Shown here piece by piece: positions 7,262 through 12,119 of a stretch of DNA of 12,119 nucleotides. The translations under genes were made by a program, and so were the position numbers. The notes under the pieces were generated by a model, which was not told the DNA's origin, searched no databases, and saw only the letters and a program-made list of their open reading frames with translations. Source of the stretch: Bacteroidota bacterium (GTDB lineage: Bacteria; Bacteroidota; Bacteroidia; Flavobacteriales_D; Crocinitomicaceae); contig SBGS01000088.1 of NCBI GenBank assembly GCA_006226555.1, positions 1-12,119 on the forward strand. The letters run 5' to 3'. Numbering within the stretch: the first letter of the stretch is position 1; each line of letters opens with the position of its first letter.

Positions 7262-7273
7262 CTCAGAAGTTAT
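7258..7273. terminator. Candidate hairpin between convergent operons
   Basis: The sequence ATAACTCAGAAGTTAT is a perfect 6-bp inverted repeat (ATAACT and AGTTAT) around a CAGA loop. It spans the stop codon of the + strand dehydratase and the last base of the stop codon of the - strand hydroxylase. On the + strand a T-rich run (about 7281-7290) follows seven bases later. It is the only structure in the 11-base gap between the two operons. The stem is short and AT-rich, so it would be a weak terminator. Confidence 0.3.
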
Positions 7274-8037
7274 CATGCATTTTTCTTTTCTCTGAACATA
7301 TCTATCCATTCGTGAAAAACAACTTTAACGGGATTGTACGTTTTAATGTTCTTCGTTATGCCATATTCGATCGGTTCACTTGGATCTGCTTCCTTGAAGG
7401 TTCCAAACCATCTGTCAAAAACGATAAATATTGCACCATAATTATGATTGATATACGTCGGATTCGACGCATGATGTAATCTATGATGTTCTGGAGTAAC
7501 AAATATGTATTCAATTATTGCCGGCAGCTTTCCGATGATCTGAGTATGCTGAAAAACAGCAAACAAGAAACTAATGTTGGAAATTGCAAAAACCATATAT
7601 GGATCGAACCCAATTAAAACAAAAGGGGACCAAAAAATCATATGAAGAACAAAGTTAAAAAGTGGTAGTCGCGCCGCTGTTGTGAAATTCATCATTTCAG
7701 AAGAATGATGATTTACATGAACAGCCCAAAGTATCCGAATTTCATGACTCAATCTATGAAACCAATAAAAAAGAAATTCATTTAGGAAGAATAAAGCTAG
7801 CCAAACAAGCCAAGTGTCTTCAATTTTAAAAATGGCGAATTGTGATAAAAAAATCCATAATCCTAACCATGTACTTTTCAACAGAACACGCATAAGTACC
7901 GCTGTGATTCCGAGTGTCATACTGACAACCGAATCCTTGAAATTATAAAGCTGCAAATTGTGTTTCTGGCTGTAGAATACTTCAAATGCCACAGCTAAAA
8001 CAAAAAACAATAGAAATATGTAGAATTGAATTTCCAT
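7273..8037 (-). CDS. Fatty acid hydroxylase / sterol desaturase family membrane protein
   Basis: This 254-residue integral membrane protein has hydrophobic segments near residues 5-20, 38-68, 76-93 and 130-160. It carries the complete histidine set of the di-iron FA_hydroxylase family: HRLSH (His94, His98), HVNHH (His107, His110, His111), His164, and HHRLHH (His184, His185, His188, His189), with a further His198. Members insert hydroxyl groups or double bonds into lipids, carotenoids or sterols using oxygen and an electron donor. It begins one base after the hydrolase stop, so it is the last gene of the - strand operon. The likely substrate is an acyl chain or the polyene made by the neighbours; the exact reaction cannot be told from sequence. 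Confidence 0.88.
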   Translation of the reverse strand: MEIQFYIFLLFFVLAVAFEVFYSQKHNLQLYNFKDSVVSMTLGITAVLMRVLLKSTWLGLWIFLSQFAIFKIEDTWLVWLALFFLNEFLFYWFHRLSHEIRILWAVHVNHHSSEMMNFTTAARLPLFNFVLHMIFWSPFVLIGFDPYMVFAISNISFLFAVFQHTQIIGKLPAIIEYIFVTPEHHRLHHASNPTYINHNYGAIFIVFDRWFGTFKEADPSEPIEYGITKNIKTYNPVKVVFHEWIDMFREKKNA

Positions 8038-8038
8038 A

Positions 8039-8884
8039 TTAATTTTCGTTTAAATAATCTCTGATAAACTTATTCACCAGTTCCGGTTGTTCATACATAC
8101 ATAAATGCCCTCCTCCTTCAACTACATGGTCTATGTTAGATTTAAGCAGACTCATGTGATATCTTCCGTGAATCTCATATGATGTAACGGCATTTTCCGC
8201 TCCCCAGATCATCATGTGCTCTACGAGCGGTAAATCCAACAAATAGTGCTCAGCCGTATAGGTGTGAACCGAAAAAAGTAGATTAATCCGAGATCTCGTT
8301 TGTTTGTCTGTTTTAAACTTTTCAATGTACTTTTTATATAGATCCGTTTCTTTATCGTAAGCTTTCTTGAATAATATTTTGGGGAATTTTCTTCGCACAA
8401 AAGTTCTTAGAAATACAAAAGTGAGCACTTTCTCCACAAGAAACTTCGAACGAGGTTTATTGTTAAGTGAAGGAATAAACGTTCTGAATAGCACTCGTGG
8501 TAAAATAAGATCTCCAGGACAAATATTAAATATGATCAATCGACTGACATTATTTGGATAGAGCTGAGCATACCTATACATTGCCGATCCTCCAATACAA
8601 TTACCGATCAAATTCACATTTTTTAGATCTAATTCTTCAATAAATGAGCTCAGTGTTTCCACAAGAAGATCCAACGATAACAACCCATTAGAGCTTTCGG
8701 ATTCTCCAAACCCGGGCCAATCAATTGCAAAAACCTGATAATCTTTGGAAAAATGTTCGATCTGATAAAGCCAACTTTGCCAGAAGCCACCACCGTTGTG
8801 CGCGAAAATCAAAGGTGCGCCATTTCCGGCTGTTGCATAGTTGATCTTAAGACCGTTGATCAGTATTTTGTTTTCCTTAATCAA
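8039..8884 (-). CDS. Alpha/beta hydrolase with Cys at the nucleophile position
   Basis: This 281-residue alpha/beta-hydrolase-fold protein has an HNGGG oxyanion segment near residue 29, the DWPGFGES strand-turn at 55-62, and a nucleophile elbow LIGNCIGGS. The nucleophile is Cys96 (codon TGT on the coding strand), not the usual Ser. His260 in GGGHLCM is the expected catalytic His. The usual acid after strand 7 is replaced by Asn231 (WGAENAV); Asp125 in CPGDL could serve instead. Cys nucleophiles occur in dienelactone hydrolases and PHA synthases, so hydrolysis or acyl transfer are both possible. The start is a TTG at 8884, two bases after the sulfotransferase stop. A TGA in the same frame lies just upstream and no ATG occurs before the conserved core. 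It probably releases or transfers an acyl group within the pathway. Confidence 0.8.
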   Translation of the reverse strand: MIKENKILINGLKINYATAGNGAPLIFAHNGGGFWQSWLYQIEHFSKDYQVFAIDWPGFGESESSNGLLSLDLLVETLSSFIEELDLKNVNLIGNCIGGSAMYRYAQLYPNNVSRLIIFNICPGDLILPRVLFRTFIPSLNNKPRSKFLVEKVLTFVFLRTFVRRKFPKILFKKAYDKETDLYKKYIEKFKTDKQTRSRINLLFSVHTYTAEHYLLDLPLVEHMMIWGAENAVTSYEIHGRYHMSLLKSNIDHVVEGGGHLCMYEQPELVNKFIRDYLNEN

Positions 8885-8885
8885 A

Positions 8886-9941
8886 TTAGTTACAATAAGG
8901 TTTCATAAATGGCAACTCATTTTCGACCAACAATCTTGTTCGTTCATCAATCCCCTCATACGCTTGCTTACTTTTATGTTTCTTGTTATTATCCTTTGAA
9001 ATAGGATGTAAATCGATCTGTAAAAATTTAGACAAAAGAGAATCCGTCTCCCTATCACCAATTACAAGCTTAGTGAAATCCAATTTTATACAGTTTTTAC
9101 CATATTTAGTCTCAATAGCATTATACGCCATTTTGTACCAGCTTATCAATATATCTGTTGTACGTTTATTCACCTCATCTCTTGATTTTATTGAAGTAAA
9201 AAAAGAGTAGATCGTGTTGTTAAGATTGATTGTGGACGGGATTACATGAGCAGGACATCTATTGATATTAATTATACGTGCATCGTTAAAAGTGTCTTGC
9301 AATGATTCAAGCTTACACATCATAAGAGGATTTTTAGACAAAAATGTTCTCTCCCCTTTTCTATTGAATACATAATTGTGTCTCTGTAAGTATCTTTTGT
9401 ATTTCATCATTAAATTTCTTCTTCGACGATGGGACAAAGCATCATCAAACAATAAATACTTATCGAAAAAGTGTGAATCTGGATAGAAAAAGTTTAAATA
9501 AAGTGAGTTAAGACTCCAGAGTAAAACGGCTTCATCTTCTTCAGGCATTTCGGCACTGATGAGATGAATTTCATTTATTCTTTTCAGCAGCTTCTTTTCG
9601 ATGTATAAGATCACTCTCTTGATGGGACTTCCAAATAATCGATCCAACTTAAAAAAAGAAATGACCATATACTTTTGAAAGATCGAGGGGGCAAAAACGA
9701 TCTCCCATAACTTAAAACAGGTAAAGTCTGATCCATTTTCTGCTAACCTATGATATAAAAAGGTGGTTGCACTTCTCGGAGCGGAAATAATAAATACCGG
9801 TTTAACAATTTTCTGTAAAAGAAACCTTGGAAACAGCAAAAAGTCCAGTAACAGGAATACATTGTTAATGATCAGTAAGCAGGTGAAAATCGGTAAGATA
9901 ATAAGCGTAATTACTAACCTCTTCAGATTAAAGAAGCGCAT
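8886..9941 (-). CDS. Membrane-anchored sulfotransferase family protein
   Basis: From the ATG at 9941 the protein is 351 residues. A longer frame from a TTG at 10001 exists, but this ATG is preceded by CGAGG five bases upstream and opens on a basic MRFFNLKR followed by a long hydrophobic stretch (about residues 9-37), likely a membrane anchor. The PAPS 5'-phosphosulfate loop is APRSATTFL at 54-62. The 3'-phosphate site fits Arg228 and Ser236 (NRCPAHVIPS), with the eight-residue spacing of sulfotransferases. EMPEEDEAVLLWS near 131 and SKNP near 203 are typical of the Sulfotransferase_3 group. Such enzymes sulfate hydroxyls or amines, probably at the membrane. The gene looks poorer in GC than its neighbours and may have been acquired separately. 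Its substrate could be the hydroxyl added by the downstream hydroxylase. Confidence 0.8.
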   Translation of the reverse strand: MRFFNLKRLVITLIILPIFTCLLIINNVFLLLDFLLFPRFLLQKIVKPVFIISAPRSATTFLYHRLAENGSDFTCFKLWEIVFAPSIFQKYMVISFFKLDRLFGSPIKRVILYIEKKLLKRINEIHLISAEMPEEDEAVLLWSLNSLYLNFFYPDSHFFDKYLLFDDALSHRRRRNLMMKYKRYLQRHNYVFNRKGERTFLSKNPLMMCKLESLQDTFNDARIININRCPAHVIPSTINLNNTIYSFFTSIKSRDEVNKRTTDILISWYKMAYNAIETKYGKNCIKLDFTKLVIGDRETDSLLSKFLQIDLHPISKDNNKKHKSKQAYEGIDERTRLLVENELPFMKPYCN

Positions 9942-10003
9942 GTTACCTCGTTGAAACGAGAAAACACCAAATACTATGTTCAATGTTAGCCTGAGGTCCA
10001 ATG

Positions 10004-10999
10004 TTAATACTTAATTAAGACCCCACCTATTGAAAAACCTGCCGAAGTACCACTTAACAAACAAATATCTCCTCTTTTTACTTCTCCCGACTCTATGCAA
10101 TCATGAAGCGTTAATGGAATCGATGCGGCGATACAATTTCCATACTTACTGAGCGTTGACTTGATCTGACCTTCTTCAAGGTCGTACAAATTCTCAATAA
10201 TGATCATTCCCATTTTAGAGGCCTGATGAGGAATAATAACAGGTGTATCTTTAAAGGTCAACGGTAGGTCAGTATAAAACCAATCCATAAATTCCGGAAT
10301 TTTCTTTTTGGCCATCCGTAGTAACTGAATACCATTCATTTGAAATGAATACAATTCTCTATCATAAGGAAACTCACTTGGATAGTATTTCAAGCCTCCT
10401 CCCTTGATAATGGTATTATAAACACCTTTTGAATAGGTTCTTTGCCCACCTTTAATAAACAGGGAATCAGAAGATTCATCGTATTGAAGGATCGCAGCAA
10501 CGGCAGCATCACCAAATAGAGTACTTGTTTCCCAATTTTCGGGATTTAGTCCCTTTGACGCAATCTCTGCACTTATGATCAGGATATTCTTCATTCTTTT
10601 TCCATCCAGCATATTTGCTGCGATATCAACCGCAGCAACAAAGCTCAAACAAGTACTATCAATATCAATTGCTGCAACATGGACCTTATTTCCGTCCTTC
10701 ATCTCGTTCTTGATCACACTTGCTTGATTAGGAATAGCATAATCAAAAGTTCCTCCTGCTGAGATGATCATATCAATATCTGCCAATTTTAAGCCTGCCT
10801 TATCCAAGGCGATCTGAGCAGCCTTTGCACCCATATCAGCATTCGATTCAGTTGTCACATGATGACGAGTCGATACACCTGAATACTTCTCCGACCAACC
10901 TTTTGGGATTCCGAGCTTCTCTTCGATCTCATTCGATTGTACTTGACGAGGAAGATACTTCCCCATGGATACAATTCTTATTGGTTTACCTGTGATCAT
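10004..10999 (-). CDS. 3-oxoacyl-ACP synthase III (FabH-type ketosynthase)
   Basis: This 331-residue thiolase-fold ketosynthase has the full FabH triad: Cys117 in DIDSTCLSF, His258 in PHQASKMG, and Asn288 in KYGNCIAASIP. The N-terminal YLPRQVQSNEIEEKLGIP and GVSTRHHV follow FabH, as does the GLSSG-like C-terminal LLSGTSAGFSIGG. FabH-type enzymes condense an acyl-CoA starter with malonyl-ACP, or in pathway-specific versions join two acyl units or transfer an acyl group to oxygen or nitrogen. Its start overlaps the end of the adenylate-forming gene by 14 bases, so the two are co-translated and probably act on the same acyl substrate. It is not clearly the housekeeping FabH. A DarB-like role in resorcinol formation is possible, but no DarA partner is visible. 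Confidence 0.87.
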   Translation of the reverse strand: MITGKPIRIVSMGKYLPRQVQSNEIEEKLGIPKGWSEKYSGVSTRHHVTTESNADMGAKAAQIALDKAGLKLADIDMIISAGGTFDYAIPNQASVIKNEMKDGNKVHVAAIDIDSTCLSFVAAVDIAANMLDGKRMKNILIISAEIASKGLNPENWETSTLFGDAAVAAILQYDESSDSLFIKGGQRTYSKGVYNTIIKGGGLKYYPSEFPYDRELYSFQMNGIQLLRMAKKKIPEFMDWFYTDLPLTFKDTPVIIPHQASKMGMIIIENLYDLEEGQIKSTLSKYGNCIAASIPLTLHDCIESGEVKRGDICLLSGTSAGFSIGGVLIKY

Positions 11000-12119
11000 A
11001 TCTTATTCTTCTAAGTTTATTGCCTTTCTCTGTTTTATTTGAGTCGATCCGTTCGATCGATACTTCGTGCACATGATGATCCGCCAAAAGATTTAACACA
11101 CCATTTTTTGCTGCTTCAAATGAATGGTCGTCACCATTGACAAACAACTCTAGTTCACTATTCGTCTTTTGAATCAAGGCATAGTCTCTAATATTTGCAT
11201 TTGACATAATGATTGCGCGGCGGAAAAAGTCCGGATAAATGCGCACATTATTTTGATCCTTGTCTATAAAACGCAATACATCATCTGATCTTCCTTCGAT
11301 CGCTTCGATCGCGATCCAGTCATTACCGCAAGGGCAGCTTTCTTTTTCGATAATGATATCATTCAACTCGTACCTGATGACCGGCTGTGAGCTTCTTTCA
11401 AGATCCGTAATAATTGGGTGAAAACGATCTCTTTCTTCATCAATATACTTCTTTTCAATGATGAAGAAATCTTCATGAAAGTGCAAGGTTCCATGCTCAC
11501 ACGTTGAAGCCAAGAATCCTTCTGTACATTGGTACACCTGATGTATTTTCTGTTGAAAGACGGATTCAAGATATTTTTTATCTTCTTCATAGAGCACCTC
11601 TGCGACTGATATTATTTTCTCCGGTGAAATTTTAAGTCTATCCTTTTCCACTTCTCCTGCAAGTTCTATCAACATACTCGGCTGAGCGACTAAAATATTC
11701 GGTAGCGAAGTATTTAATCGATCAATATGTTCGGATAGATCTCGAAGCAGATCAAAAAATTCAAATCGGAGTACGTTCGATTTCACGGAGTCATACAAGT
11801 TACTGTTGGCTCGCAGAAAGAAAGCCACAGTGCGCTTCCTCAATTTGAATCCAATAACCCGATCAAGCACTGCCGCTACCCATTGAGCTCGTTCATCCTC
11901 CGAAGCTAAAAAAACTCCCCTGTTACCACTTGTACCGGAAGATAACCCAATCGTGATTCCATTGATCATAGATGAAAAATCTCGAGAAACCTCCGCCTCG
12001 CTTGCAACTTTAAATGCCTCATCAAGTTTTATCCCAACCGTATTGATTTCATCAAAATGTTCCATGAATACTGACTTGTTGATTATTGGGTATTCCTCAA
12101 GGTTTGCAGAACGTTCTGC
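10986..12119 (-). CDS. Adenylate-forming enzyme, F390-synthetase-related (5' end outside window)
   Basis: The first ATG in view is at 12065, but the frame stays open to the window edge. The upstream residues (AERSANLEEYPIINKSVF) continue a plausible domain into EHFDEINTVGI, so the true start lies outside. The visible 377 residues contain the phosphate-binding LSSGTSGNRGVF at visible residues 59-70, FFLRANSNLY, YQCTEGFLAST followed by CEHGTLHFHEDF, and the C-terminal CPCGNDW with GRSDD. These match the putative adenylate-forming family related to coenzyme F390 synthetase and phenylacetate-CoA ligase (PaaK). Such enzymes activate a carboxylic acid as an acyl-AMP and pass it to a thiol or other acceptor. 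The overlap with the ketosynthase III gene suggests they hand over an activated acid. An aromatic or fatty acid substrate cannot be told apart. Confidence 0.85.
   Translation of the reverse strand, partial: AERSANLEEYPIINKSVFMEHFDEINTVGIKLDEAFKVASEAEVSRDFSSMINGITIGLSSGTSGNRGVFLASEDERAQWVAAVLDRVIGFKLRKRTVAFFLRANSNLYDSVKSNVLRFEFFDLLRDLSEHIDRLNTSLPNILVAQPSMLIELAGEVEKDRLKISPEKIISVAEVLYEEDKKYLESVFQQKIHQVYQCTEGFLASTCEHGTLHFHEDFFIIEKKYIDEERDRFHPIITDLERSSQPVIRYELNDIIIEKESCPCGNDWIAIEAIEGRSDDVLRFIDKDQNNVRIYPDFFRRAIIMSNANIRDYALIQKTNSELELFVNGDDHSFEAAKNGVLNLLADHHVHEVSIERIDSNKTEKGNKLRRIRYDHR

Noticed and set aside
10004..10999. Assignment of the ketosynthase III as DarB of a dialkylresorcinol pathway
   Set aside because: The catalytic triad fits any FabH-like enzyme, and no DarA cyclase/aromatase is visible in the window, so the specific name is not supported.
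11040..11320. Repeated CGATCG/GATC clusters on the right side
   Set aside because: They fall in codons for Ile-Glu-Arg/Ala stretches (SIERIDS and AIEAIEG) of the adenylate-forming enzyme and have no regular spacing.
7273..12119. An Ole-type olefin/beta-lactone pathway (OleA ketosynthase, OleB hydrolase, OleC ligase)
   Set aside because: A ketosynthase III, an alpha/beta hydrolase and an adenylate-forming enzyme are all here, but the ligase is of the F390/PaaK-like type and not OleC-like, the hydrolase has Cys where OleB has an Asp nucleophile, and no OleD-like dehydrogenase sits on this strand.

Overview
The window looks like part of a secondary-metabolite cluster from a Bacteroidota bacterium, probably of the Flavobacteriia/Cytophagia type. 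The reasons are moderate-to-low GC, tightly packed genes with few strong Shine-Dalgarno sites, a signal peptide ending in Ser-Gln ahead of a small beta-barrel-like protein, and gene families common in pigment clusters of that phylum. The assignment rests on reading the sequence only; no search was run.

Left edge (1-296): the 3' tail of an unidentified + strand gene, then about 175 bases without a gene, probably carrying the leader of the next operon.

Plus-strand operon (297-7261): nine genes with overlaps or gaps of at most 24 bases. The order is a secreted outer-membrane-barrel-like protein, a flavin-dependent halogenase-like enzyme, a DUF1702-like protein, a FabG-type ketoreductase, a first hot-dog dehydratase, an acyl carrier protein, a ketosynthase, a Cys-less ketosynthase partner (chain length factor), and a second hot-dog dehydratase. 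Ketosynthase/chain length factor, ACP, ketoreductase and a dehydratase pair form the minimal set of a highly reducing type II polyketide synthase, as in aryl polyene and flexirubin-type pigment clusters. No enoyl reductase is visible, so a conjugated polyene chain is the expected product. The two dehydratases appear to hold complementary halves of one active site. The DUF1702 gene, from a family I associate with enediyne clusters, is the least expected member.

Minus-strand operon (12119-7273, reading leftward): an adenylate-forming enzyme of the F390-synthetase-related type (its 5' end lies outside the window), a FabH-type ketosynthase III, a membrane-anchored sulfotransferase, an alpha/beta hydrolase with a Cys nucleophile, and a di-iron fatty acid hydroxylase/sterol desaturase family membrane protein. 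It converges on the polyketide operon with only 11 bases between stop codons, where a small hairpin sits. This operon could supply or attach a starter or partner acyl group and then hydroxylate and sulfate the product; that is inference.

I saw no tRNA, rRNA, CRISPR array, insertion sequence or transposase.
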